6,239 bases of DNA. It comes from Oxalobacteraceae bacterium (GTDB lineage Bacteria > Pseudomonadota > Gammaproteobacteria > Burkholderiales > Burkholderiaceae_D). Below, piece by piece: positions 1 through 6,225 of this stretch. The position numbers and the translations under genes were made by a program. Under the pieces are notes generated by a model that had not been told where the DNA came from, did no database searches, and worked only from the letters and a program-made list of their open reading frames with translations. Numbering within the stretch: position 1 is the first letter of the stretch; every line of letters starts with the position of its first letter. The stretch covers positions 1 to 6,239 of the forward strand of contig CANFGA010000197.1 in NCBI GenBank assembly GCA_947446335.1, in the 5' to 3' direction.

Positions 1-40
1 CGCGGTCGAGGATGATCAGCTTCAGAGCGGGCGCGCCCAT
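1..40 (-). CDS. gmhB: Probable GmhB, heptose 1,7-bisphosphate phosphatase (5' end only)
   Basis: Only the first 13 codons are in the window; the gene continues past the left edge. The ATG at 40-38 follows the glyS TGA (43-41) with no base between them, giving TGAATG. The peptide reads MGAPALKLIILDR. A short polar lead followed by a hydrophobic strand ending in L-D-R is how HAD-family phosphatases of the GmhB/HisB-N type begin (LDRDG), and Asp12 would be the nucleophile. GmhB removes the 7-phosphate of D-glycero-D-manno-heptose 1,7-bisphosphate in the cytosol during ADP-heptose synthesis for LPS core. Placement right after glyS is, from memory, common in Burkholderiales, often followed by a plsC-like acyltransferase. 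No good Shine-Dalgarno is visible, so translation is probably coupled to glyS. Another HAD hydrolase is possible, because the domain body is not visible. Confidence 0.65.
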   Translation of the reverse strand, partial: MGAPALKLIILDR

Positions 41-2122
41 TCAAGCCGCCAGTTTTGAAATGTCGGCCACCCGGTTCATCATCGCGTGCAAGCTGCCCAG
101 CAGGGCCAGGCGATTGTTGCGCAGCGCCAGATCGTCGGCCATCACCATCACATCATTGAAGAAAGCATCGACCGGCGCTTGCAACTGGGCCAGCGTGAGC
201 AAGGTGAGGCCGAAGTCGCCGCGCGCAAATGCCGCATCGACATCCGGTTGCAAGCGCTGCAGCGCCGCAGCGAGATTGCGCTCGGCGTCTTCCTGCAGCA
301 AGGCCGGATCGACTTTTTCCGGCACAGTCTCGGTTTTCTTCAAGATGTTGGTGATGCGCTTGTTGGCCGCAGCCAGCGATGCGCTCTCGCTCAAGGCAGC
401 GAAGGCTTGCACCGCGTCCAGACGCTGGACGATATCATCCAGCCGGTCCGGATTTTGCGCCAGCACCGCTTCGATTTCATTGGCTGAGAAGGCGCGTTCG
501 CGCAAGATGCCGCGCAAGCGCTCCAGCATGAAGACCGTGATGTTGGCCACTACCTTGTCGCCGTGCCCGGGGAACAGGCTGGCAGCATCGGTCAGCAAGC
601 CATTGATCGACAGCGGCAAGCGCTTTTCGACCAGCATGCGCAGCACGCCCAGCGCATGGCGACGCAGCGCGAACGGATCCTTGTCGCCGGTCGGGTGCAG
701 GCCGATGCTCCAGATGCCGACCAGCGTCTCGAGCTTGTCGGCCAGCGCCACGCAGGTGCCGGTGGCGCTCACTGGCAAGGCATCGCCGGCGAAGCGCGGC
801 TGGTAGTGTTCTGACGCAGCCAGCGCCACTTCGGCATGCTCGCCATCATGGCGCGCATAGTAGCTGCCCATGATGCCTTGCAGTTCGGGGAACTCGCCCA
901 CCATGTCGGTGAGCAAGTCAGCCTTGGCCAGCATCGCGCCGCGCTCGGCCAGTGTCACGTCAAACCCGAGCTTGCCCGCAATCGAACCGGCCAGTTGCTT
1001 GACCCGCTGCATCCGTTCAAGCTGGCTGCCCAGCTTGTTGTGATAGACGACATAGTCCAGTAGCGGCAAGCGCGATTCCAGTGTTTTTTTCTGATCTTGC
1101 TCGAAAAAGAACTTGGCATCCGACAGGCGCGGGCGCACGACCCGCTCGTTGCCGCTGATGATGTGCTCGGGCGTGACGGTATCGATGTTCGAGACGATCA
1201 GAAAGCGCGAGCGCAACTTGCCATCGGCATCGGTCAGCGCAAAATATTTCTGATTGGTTTGCATCGTCAGGATCAGGCATTCCTGCGGCACGCTCAGGAA
1301 CGCGTCTTCGAAGCGGCATTCGTAGACCACCGGCCATTCGACCAGTGCGGTCACTTCATCGAGCAACGCTTCCGGCATCAAGACCAGGTCTGCGCCAGCC
1401 TTGGCCAGCAGCGCGCTGCGGATCTGTTCCTTGCGCTGCTCCAGACTGGCGATGACCTTGCCCTCGATCTCGAGCGTGGCCGCGTAGGCATCGGCCTCCA
1501 GGATCTCGATCGGCTGCGCGGCGCTCATGAAGCGGTGGCCCAGCGTGCTGTTGCCGGCAGCCAGTCCCAGCAGCGTCAGCGGCAAGACCGTGGTGCCGTG
1601 CAGCGCGATCAAGCCGTGCGCGGGGCGCACGAACTGGACGGTATCGCCGCCGGGGCGCTGGTAGCTCATCAATTTTGGAATCGGCAACTTGGCCGCGGCA
1701 TCGTGCAACGCCGCTTGCAAGCCGATGGCCAGCAAACTGCCTTTGGCCGTGTGGGTGTAGAAAAAGCTCTCGGCCTTGCCATCGACGGCGCGTTCCAGAT
1801 CGGCGACGCTCACGTCGGGGAAACCGAGCGCAGCGAGTTTCTTGGCCAGCGGCGCGGTGCCCAGGCCGTTGGCGTCGAGCGCCACGCTGACCGGCAACAC
1901 CTTTTCACGTATCGACTTGTCCGGAGAAATCGCGCGCACACGCGTGATGGAAACGGCCAGGCGGCGCGGTGTAGCGTAGGCGGTGGCGATGCTGTCTGCA
2001 TCGAGCAAGTCGCGTGTTTTCAAGCCATTGACGATGCCGGCGGCAAAGGCCGCGCTCAGCTTGCCCAATGCCTTCGGTGGCAATTCCTCGGTCAGCAGTT
2101 CTATCAGTAATGTCTGGTTCAT
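41..2122 (-). CDS. glyS: Glycyl-tRNA synthetase beta subunit
   Basis: This is the beta subunit of the alpha2/beta2 glycyl-tRNA synthetase, a cytosolic enzyme that charges tRNA-Gly; beta supplies most of the tRNA recognition. The 693 residues are close to the roughly 690 usual for the family. The N-terminus has the typical LLIELLTEELPPKAL (residues 5-19). The central region carries HPTGDKDPFALRR (476-488), a hallmark of GlyS, and AAANKRITNIL (584-594) follows. The C-terminal anticodon-binding part includes APVDAFFNDVMVMADD (649-664) and ends in NRVADISKLAA. The ATG at 2122 matches the usual family start. It lies 33 bases after the glyQ stop, in a purine-rich spacer with only a weak GAG about 11 bases ahead of the ATG. 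glyS is surely co-transcribed with glyQ, and its TGA abuts the next ATG. No frameshift or missing block is seen. Confidence 0.97.
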   Translation of the reverse strand: MNQTLLIELLTEELPPKALGKLSAAFAAGIVNGLKTRDLLDADSIATAYATPRRLAVSITRVRAISPDKSIREKVLPVSVALDANGLGTAPLAKKLAALGFPDVSVADLERAVDGKAESFFYTHTAKGSLLAIGLQAALHDAAAKLPIPKLMSYQRPGGDTVQFVRPAHGLIALHGTTVLPLTLLGLAAGNSTLGHRFMSAAQPIEILEADAYAATLEIEGKVIASLEQRKEQIRSALLAKAGADLVLMPEALLDEVTALVEWPVVYECRFEDAFLSVPQECLILTMQTNQKYFALTDADGKLRSRFLIVSNIDTVTPEHIISGNERVVRPRLSDAKFFFEQDQKKTLESRLPLLDYVVYHNKLGSQLERMQRVKQLAGSIAGKLGFDVTLAERGAMLAKADLLTDMVGEFPELQGIMGSYYARHDGEHAEVALAASEHYQPRFAGDALPVSATGTCVALADKLETLVGIWSIGLHPTGDKDPFALRRHALGVLRMLVEKRLPLSINGLLTDAASLFPGHGDKVVANITVFMLERLRGILRERAFSANEIEAVLAQNPDRLDDIVQRLDAVQAFAALSESASLAAANKRITNILKKTETVPEKVDPALLQEDAERNLAAALQRLQPDVDAAFARGDFGLTLLTLAQLQAPVDAFFNDVMVMADDLALRNNRLALLGSLHAMMNRVADISKLAA

Positions 2123-2155
2123 GTTTTTCTTTGCTCTTTTCTTTACCTTATTGCC

Positions 2156-3097
2156 TCAGGCGCTGGCGTCGATGTCGGTCTTGATGTCGCTGCTGATAGC
2201 GTCTTTGGCGCACATCGGGAAGCCGAGTCGTTCGCGCGAATCGTAATAGGCTTGCGCGACCAGGCGCGAAAGCGTGCGCACGCGGCCGATATAGGCGGCG
2301 CGCTCGGTCACCGAGATCGCACCGCGCGCGTCCAGCATGTTGAAGCTGTGCGATGCCTTCATGATTTTTTCATAGGCTGGCAGCGTCAATTGCAGTTCGA
2401 TCAGGCGCTTGGCTTCGGCTTCGTCGCTGGCGAATTGGGCAAACAGCAAGTCGGTGTTCGCGTGCTCGAAGTTGTAGGTCGATTGTTCGACTTCATTCTG
2501 GTGGAACACGTCGCCATAGGTGAGTTTTTTGGTAACGCCATCTTCCTGCCATTCGGTCCAGACCAGATCGTAGACATTGTCGACGCCTTGCAGGTACATG
2601 GCCAGACGTTCGATGCCGTAGGTGATCTCGCCCAGCACCGGCTTGCAATCGAGGCCGCCCACTTGCTGGAAGTAGGTGAACTGCGTCACTTCCATCCCGT
2701 TCAGCCAGACTTCCCAGCCCAAGCCCCAGGCGCCCAGACTCGGGCTTTCCCAGTCATCCTCGACGAAGCGCACGTCATTTTGCTGCAAATCCAGGCCGAG
2801 CGCGGTGAGTGAACCCAGATACAGGTCGATGATGTTGTCGGGAGCGGGCTTGAGCACCACCTGGTATTGGTAGTAATGCTGCATCCGGTTCGGATTGGCG
2901 CCGTAGCGGCCATCCTTGGGCCGGCGCGAGGGCTGGACATAGGCGGCGCGCCACGGTTCCGGTCCGATCGCGCGCAAGAAAGTGCCGGTGTGGAACGTGC
3001 CGGCACCCACTTCCATGTCGTAAGGCTGGAGCAGGGCGCAGCCCTGGCGGTCCCAGTAATTTTGCAGTGTCAGGATAATTTGTTGAAAAGTGAGCAT
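2156..3097 (-). CDS. glyQ: Glycyl-tRNA synthetase alpha subunit
   Basis: This class II catalytic alpha subunit activates glycine with ATP and works with GlyS. The 313 residues fit the family (about 300). The start MLTFQQIILTLQNYW matches the betaproteobacterial form. Typical blocks follow: GCALLQPYDMEVGAGTFH (19-36), LRAIGPEPWRAAYVQPSRRP (41-60), FVEDDWESPSLGAWGLGWEV (111-130), NGMEVTQFTYFQQVGG (133-148) and HQNEVEQSTYNFE (199-211). The C-terminus after GFPMCAKD (292-299) is a short polar tail of low conservation. One oddity is that the normally strongly conserved GENPNR motif reads GANPNR, with Ala67 encoded by GCC; the rest of that block is intact. The ATG has no recognisable Shine-Dalgarno; the bases ahead of it read ACCAAACACG. 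A 125-base gap with a -10-like box and a leader hairpin lies upstream, so glyQ is probably the first gene of its transcript. Confidence 0.97.
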   Translation of the reverse strand: MLTFQQIILTLQNYWDRQGCALLQPYDMEVGAGTFHTGTFLRAIGPEPWRAAYVQPSRRPKDGRYGANPNRMQHYYQYQVVLKPAPDNIIDLYLGSLTALGLDLQQNDVRFVEDDWESPSLGAWGLGWEVWLNGMEVTQFTYFQQVGGLDCKPVLGEITYGIERLAMYLQGVDNVYDLVWTEWQEDGVTKKLTYGDVFHQNEVEQSTYNFEHANTDLLFAQFASDEAEAKRLIELQLTLPAYEKIMKASHSFNMLDARGAISVTERAAYIGRVRTLSRLVAQAYYDSRERLGFPMCAKDAISSDIKTDIDASA

Positions 3098-3124
3098 CGT
3101 GTTTGGTCTGGTCGCGTGAGGGCG

Positions 3125-3153
3125 GGCGCGTCCGATGCAAGCAGGGACGCGCC
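3125..3153 (-). promoter_or_regulatory. Perfect 9-bp hairpin in the glyQ leader
   Basis: On the minus strand the arm GGCGCGTCC (3153-3145) is followed by an 11-base loop and its exact complement GGACGCGCC (3133-3125). The stem has 8 G-C pairs and one A-T pair, so it should be stable in RNA. It ends 27 bases before the glyQ ATG. If the TAAAAT box at 3164-3169 is the -10 element, transcription would start near 3157, which puts the stem within a few bases of the mRNA 5' end. No T-run follows on either strand, so it does not look like an intrinsic terminator. It could be an mRNA-stabilising 5' hairpin, a translational control element, or a protein-binding palindrome in the DNA. The function is inference. 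Confidence 0.6.
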
Positions 3154-3163
3154 AAAGCGCTTG

Positions 3164-3196
3164 ATTTTAGCGGGTTTTGAAGCCGTGTTGTGACAA
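3164..3196 (-). promoter_or_regulatory. Tentative glyQ promoter
   Basis: In the lnt-glyQ gap the minus strand has TAAAAT (3169-3164), five of six matches to the sigma-70 -10 box. TTGTCA (3196-3191), four of six matches to the -35 box, lies upstream. The spacing between them is 21 bases, too long for a standard sigma-70 promoter, so either the -35 is not used or the promoter lies elsewhere. A second -10-like CATAAT (3201-3196) has no good -35 partner. The location fits a start point about 60 bases ahead of glyQ. Support is limited to these short matches and the gap. Confidence 0.3.
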
Positions 3197-3201
3197 TTAT
3201 G

Positions 3202-3215
3202 GCACGCTGGCGTGC
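3202..3215 (-). repeat. Short inverted repeat just after lnt
   Basis: GCACGC and GCGTGC form a perfect 6-bp inverted repeat around two bases, starting 7 bases after the lnt stop. In RNA it could fold as a 5-bp stem with a four-base loop. The sequence that follows on the coding strand is CATAATTGTC, with no U-tract, so it is not a convincing rho-independent terminator. It may be a weak pause or 3'-end stabilising hairpin, or chance in GC-rich DNA. Confidence 0.3.
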
Positions 3216-3222
3216 GCAAGGA

Positions 3223-4767
3223 TCAGCGCCGGCGGCGTCCGAGCAGCCACGCCGCCGCCAATGCCAGGGCGCTGATGACGAGAAACAGGCGGTTGCCGAG
3301 CGCGATGTAAGGCGTCGTCCCCGCCATCCCTTGCACCGTTGCCGCAAGCGTACCGCTGGTGTAAGGAGCGAGCCGGTCGACGACTTTGCCGCGGCCATCG
3401 ATGACGACGGTGGCGCCGCTGTTGGTGGCGCGCAGCATCGGGCGCCCCGTTTCCAGACTACGCATCTGCGAGATTTGCAGGTGCTGGGCGATCGCGATCG
3501 ACTCGCCATACCACGCCAGGTTCGATACATTGAGCAAGATCGTCGCTGGCGCCTTGCTACCGGCCAGTTGCGCGGCGATTTCCTCGCCAAACAAGTCTTC
3601 GTAACAAATGTTGGGCAAGACCCGTTGATCCTTGACCGAGAATGCCGGCTGCAGCGCCGCGCCGCGGTTGAAGTCACCCAGCGGGATCGTCATCAAGTCG
3701 ACGAACCAGCGAAAGCCGGTTGGCACGAATTCGCCGAATGGCACCAGATGGTGCTTGTCGTAGCGGTAGGGGGCGCTTTGCGGGTCTGGTGCAAAGCCGA
3801 TCGCGCTGTTGGAAAAGCGGGTCGGGTCGTCCGACAGGGGAATGCCGAACAGCAAGTGACTGCCACTTTGCTGCGCATGACGGCGCAGGCTCTCCAGATA
3901 ATCGGGTGGCAATTGCTGCGGGAACAATGCCACCGCCGTTTCCGGCAGCGCGATCAGGTCGGCGCGCTCGGCCATGATCGCAGCGCGATACATCTCCAGC
4001 GAGTTCGCGACATGGGCGCTGTCGAATTTCTGATCCTGTTCCACATTGCCTTGCACCAGGCGCACCGAGATCGGCTGGCCTTCGGCGTGGGTCCAGTTGA
4101 TCGAGCTCAAGCCCAGGCCGGTGCCGATGACCGCCACCAGCACGCCGATGCCGAGTTTGCGCGAGTGGTGCGCGATCAGCACGGCGCCGGCGATGAGGGC
4201 GGCCAGCCAGCCCAAGCCGTAGACGCCGACGATGGGCGCAAAGCCGGCCAGCGGGCTGGCGTTGTGCGCGTAACCGGAGACGACCCACGGAAAGCCGGTG
4301 AACAACCAGCCGCGCAACCATTCCGACAGGGCCCAGGCGGCGGGCAACACCAAGAGCAGCATCGAAGGCAGCGCGAGCGTCCAGCGCTGGCGCAACCACG
4401 CCGCCAGGCCCATCGCGAGCGCCGCATAAGAACCCAGGAACAGTGCCAGCAAGGCTACCGCCAGCACGGCCAGCGGCGCCGGCATGCCGCCGAAGCGGTG
4501 CATCGCGATGAACAGCCAGTGCACGCCGGCCGCAGTCCAGCCAAAGCCGTAGGCCCAGCCGATCAGCGCACTGCTCTTGATGGTGGTGGCGCGCAACATC
4601 TGGTAAAAGAGGATCGCCAGGCTAGCGATCTGCAGCGACCAGTAGCCAAATGGGGCGAACGCGAGGACGGCGCCGGCGCCGGCGGTGGCCGCGAGCGCCA
4701 TCCTCGCGCCGATGCTGCGCGCCTGGTCTGCCGTGGTGACCGCGGTAACGGCGCTGGCGGCTTGCAT
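3223..4767 (-). CDS. lnt: Apolipoprotein N-acyltransferase
   Basis: Lnt transfers an acyl chain from phospholipid to the N-terminal Cys of apolipoproteins in the inner membrane, the last step of lipoprotein maturation before Lol sorting. The protein is 514 residues (E. coli Lnt is 512). About seven hydrophobic segments lie between residues 24 and 222, followed by a periplasmic nitrilase-like domain (about 230-480), a final membrane segment at 491-510 and a basic RRRR end. The catalytic triad is visible: Glu276 in LPET, Lys338 in YDKHH and Cys388 in NICYE; supporting Glu346 (FGEFVP), Tyr389 and Glu390 are also present. I chose the ATG at 4767 because it is one base after the corC TAG and gives a normal-length N-terminus; the same frame runs 57 codons further upstream, but only over corC. 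There is no clear Shine-Dalgarno, which suggests translational coupling to corC. Confidence 0.96.
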   Translation of the reverse strand: MQAASAVTAVTTADQARSIGARMALAATAGAGAVLAFAPFGYWSLQIASLAILFYQMLRATTIKSSALIGWAYGFGWTAAGVHWLFIAMHRFGGMPAPLAVLAVALLALFLGSYAALAMGLAAWLRQRWTLALPSMLLLVLPAAWALSEWLRGWLFTGFPWVVSGYAHNASPLAGFAPIVGVYGLGWLAALIAGAVLIAHHSRKLGIGVLVAVIGTGLGLSSINWTHAEGQPISVRLVQGNVEQDQKFDSAHVANSLEMYRAAIMAERADLIALPETAVALFPQQLPPDYLESLRRHAQQSGSHLLFGIPLSDDPTRFSNSAIGFAPDPQSAPYRYDKHHLVPFGEFVPTGFRWFVDLMTIPLGDFNRGAALQPAFSVKDQRVLPNICYEDLFGEEIAAQLAGSKAPATILLNVSNLAWYGESIAIAQHLQISQMRSLETGRPMLRATNSGATVVIDGRGKVVDRLAPYTSGTLAATVQGMAGTTPYIALGNRLFLVISALALAAAWLLGRRRR

Positions 4768-4768
4768 C

Positions 4769-5644
4769 CTAGGTGCTGGTATCGGCAGCAGGCAATTTTT
4801 CAACCAGCAGCACATGCACCTGGCGGGCATCGGCGCGCAGCACTTCGAAGCGCAGGTCGCCGATGTCGAACACGTCGCCCTTGTGCGGCATGCGTCCCAG
4901 ATGGTAGGCGACCAGTCCGCCGATGGTGTCGGCATCATCGTCCGACAAACTGGTGGCGAGCTCGTCGTTGAATTGCTTGATTTCGGTCAGCGCCTTGATG
5001 CGCCAGCGCGGCCCGAACTGGCCTTCCTTGATCGACAGAATATTGTCTTCTTCCTCGTCGAAATCGTATTCATCTTCGATATCGCCGACGATCTGCTCCA
5101 GCACATCCTCGATCGTGATCAAGCCTGCCACGCCGCTGTACTCGTCGACGACGATGGCCATGTGGTTGTGGTTGGCGCGAAAGTCGCGCAACAGGATGTT
5201 GAGGCGCTTCGATTCCGGGATGAAGATGGCGGGGCGCAGCATGCTGCGCACGTCGAACGACTCTTCAGCGTAATAGCGCAGCAAGTCTTTTGCCAGCAGA
5301 ATGCCGACCACCTTGTCGCGTTCGCCTTCGACGGCGGGGAAGCGCGAGTGCGCTGTCGCCAGCACCGAGGGCATCCATTCTTCGATCGGCTTGCTGATGT
5401 CGATGACATCCATCTGCGAGCGCGGCACCATGATGTCGCGCGCGCTCAGGTCGGAAACCTGAAACACGCCTTCGATCATCGACAGCGCATCGGCGTCGAT
5501 CAGCTTGCGTTCATGGGCATCGTGCAGGACCTCGAGCAATTCGGCGCGGTTCTCCGGCTCGGGCGATATCAGTGCGGTCAGGCGTTCAAACAGTGACCGA
5601 TGGGGCTTGGTGTCAGATTTGACACCATTAGTATGCTCTTGCAT
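4769..5644 (-). CDS. corC: CorC/YbeX, CBS-domain protein linked to Mg2+/Co2+ efflux
   Basis: This cytosolic protein is linked to magnesium and cobalt efflux and, by its conserved neighbours, to ribosome and envelope upkeep. With the ATG at 5644 it has 291 residues, the size of E. coli YbeX. It opens with FERLTALISPEPENRAELLE (19-38). A CBS pair follows (about 69-128 and 133-195) with RDIMVPRSQMD (69-79) and VVDEYSGVAGLITIEDVLEQ (165-184). After an acidic linker (DFDEEEDN, 194-201) comes a CorC_HlyC domain (about 205-284) with ADTIGGLVAYHLGRMP (238-253). There is no DUF21 membrane region. The frame also contains a GTG at 5704 that would add 20 residues unlike the family, and AAGG overlaps that GTG, so I prefer the ATG. 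Neither start has a good ribosome site; CCCCC precedes the ATG. Codons 6-13 lie in a perfect hairpin. The stop is one base before lnt. Confidence 0.94.
   Translation of the reverse strand: MQEHTNGVKSDTKPHRSLFERLTALISPEPENRAELLEVLHDAHERKLIDADALSMIEGVFQVSDLSARDIMVPRSQMDVIDISKPIEEWMPSVLATAHSRFPAVEGERDKVVGILLAKDLLRYYAEESFDVRSMLRPAIFIPESKRLNILLRDFRANHNHMAIVVDEYSGVAGLITIEDVLEQIVGDIEDEYDFDEEEDNILSIKEGQFGPRWRIKALTEIKQFNDELATSLSDDDADTIGGLVAYHLGRMPHKGDVFDIGDLRFEVLRADARQVHVLLVEKLPAADTST
5608..5627 (-). repeat. Perfect 8-bp hairpin in the first codons of corC
   Basis: On the minus strand TGGTGTCA (5627-5620), loop AATC, then TGACACCA (5615-5608) is a perfect 8-bp inverted repeat with a four-base loop. 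It begins 17 bases after the first base of the corC ATG, spanning codons 6-13, which encode the variable N-terminal tail. In mRNA it would fold where a ribosome starts, so it could reduce initiation. The GGTGTCA/TGACACC shape also resembles the short palindromes of REP-type repeats; a single copy in this window cannot show that. Confidence 0.6.
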
Positions 5645-5674
5645 AAGGGGGCGTGAGCCATTGTTGCGATAGCT

Positions 5675-5726
5675 ACAGGATACACGAAAAGGTTTGCCCG
5701 CCACCTTTTTTGCATGAATATCCTGT
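5675..5726. repeat. Nested pair of perfect inverted repeats between ybeY and corC
   Basis: The outer arms are ACAGGATA (5675-5682) and TATCCTGT (5719-5726), an exact 8-bp match. Inside them AAAAGGT (5687-5693) and ACCTTTT (5703-5709) form an exact 7-bp stem around a 9-base loop. The two levels are joined by 4 and 9 unpaired bases, so the whole 52 bases can fold as one long interrupted hairpin. The inner arm runs into six T on the plus strand, but no plus-strand gene ends here, and the stem is too AT-rich for a confident terminator. It fills about half of the spacer. Confidence 0.5.
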
Positions 5727-5729
5727 CAT

Positions 5730-5747
5730 CAAGGGCACATCCCCTTG
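5730..5747. repeat. 6-bp inverted repeat just after ybeY
   Basis: CAAGGG (5730-5735) and CCCTTG (5742-5747) are exact complements around six bases, starting 4 bases after the ybeY stop in the direction of transcription. No T-run follows on the minus strand (ATGACAGG), so it is not a standard intrinsic terminator. It could form a small 3'-end hairpin on the ybeY message. A 6-bp match at this distance can also arise by chance. Confidence 0.35.
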
Positions 5748-5751
5748 CAGT

Positions 5752-6225
5752 TCAAGCTTCTGCGTTGCCCAGATACGGGTCGTCGAGGCCAAGTCTGGCC
5801 AGAATCTCGGTCTCCAGCGCTTCCATCTCAAGCGCCTCGGCGTCATCATCGTGATCGTAACCCTGGGCGTGCAGCACGCCGTGCACGATCAGATGCGCGC
5901 AATGCGCTTCGACGCTCTTGTTCTGCTCTTGCGCTTCGCGCAGCAGCACGTCGCTGCAGAGCACGATGTCGGCCCGGGTCGGTTCGTCCTCATCCTGTTC
6001 GCCTTCACTATAGGCAAAGGTCAGCACGTTGGTGGCGTAATCCTTGTGGCGGTAATCGCGGTTCAACGTGCGCCCTTCTTCGGCCGCAACGAAACGGATC
6101 GTCAGTTCGGCCGGCGCCAGCAGCGCCGCTTGTACCCAGCGCCGCAGCTTGGCCCGGGTCAGGCTTTCCTTCAGGCGTGGATCCGGGTACTGGACCGACA
6201 GCGAAAGCTTATTTTTTGCGGACAT
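5752..6225 (-). CDS. ybeY: Endoribonuclease YbeY (16S rRNA maturation)
   Basis: YbeY is a zinc-dependent single-strand endoribonuclease acting with ribosomes in 16S rRNA 3'-end maturation, 70S quality control and stress-related RNA decay. The 157 residues match the family (about 155). The signature metal motif HGVLHAQGYDH (115-125) supplies His115, His119 and His125. The other conserved block, NRDYRHKDYATNVLTF (55-70), contains Arg59 at the usual place. The N-terminus begins MSAKNKLSLSVQYPDPRLKE, and the C-terminal helix region is acidic, ending in YLGNAEA. The ATG at 6225 has a good GGAG six bases ahead. The preceding frame, probably phoH, overlaps its start, which fits the usual phoH-ybeY-corC-lnt order. 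No key residue is missing. Confidence 0.97.
   Translation of the reverse strand: MSAKNKLSLSVQYPDPRLKESLTRAKLRRWVQAALLAPAELTIRFVAAEEGRTLNRDYRHKDYATNVLTFAYSEGEQDEDEPTRADIVLCSDVLLREAQEQNKSVEAHCAHLIVHGVLHAQGYDHDDDAEALEMEALETEILARLGLDDPYLGNAEA

Noticed and set aside
1097..2110. A 337-codon open frame on the plus strand, plus shorter ones at 12-806 and 2252-2812
   Set aside because: These are antisense to well-supported glyS and glyQ. They are rich in Gln, Arg and Ala, show no family motifs, and the opposite-strand proteins are complete.
3098..3222. T-box or glycine riboswitch ahead of glyQ
   Set aside because: The leader is only about 60 bases from the likely start. It has no T-box bulge sequence, no terminator/antiterminator pair and no glycine-aptamer-like core that I can see.
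3488..3495. GCGATCGC octamer
   Set aside because: This is the HIP1 sequence of cyanobacteria, but it occurs once here within lnt coding sequence, and all genes point to a betaproteobacterium.
2775..3677. A 300-codon minus-strand frame spanning the glyQ-lnt gap
   Set aside because: It overlaps the conserved ends of both genes in another frame, is low-complexity Arg/Ser/Pro-rich, and would cover the likely glyQ promoter region.
4668..4681. 14-base perfect palindrome of GGC/GCC repeats
   Set aside because: It falls in an Ala-Gly run (residues 29-34) of the first Lnt membrane segment and is explained by GC-rich codon choice.
3190..4971. A 593-codon open frame on the plus strand
   Set aside because: It lies antisense to lnt and the end of corC. 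The composition is dominated by Arg, Gln, Ala and Gly with no recognisable domain, and the opposite strand encodes a full Lnt with its catalytic triad. It is a GC-bias shadow.
5687..5711. Possible plus-strand intrinsic terminator (stem followed by six T)
   Set aside because: No plus-strand gene ends here, and the stem has only two G-C pairs with a 9-base loop. It is better described as part of the nested inverted repeat.
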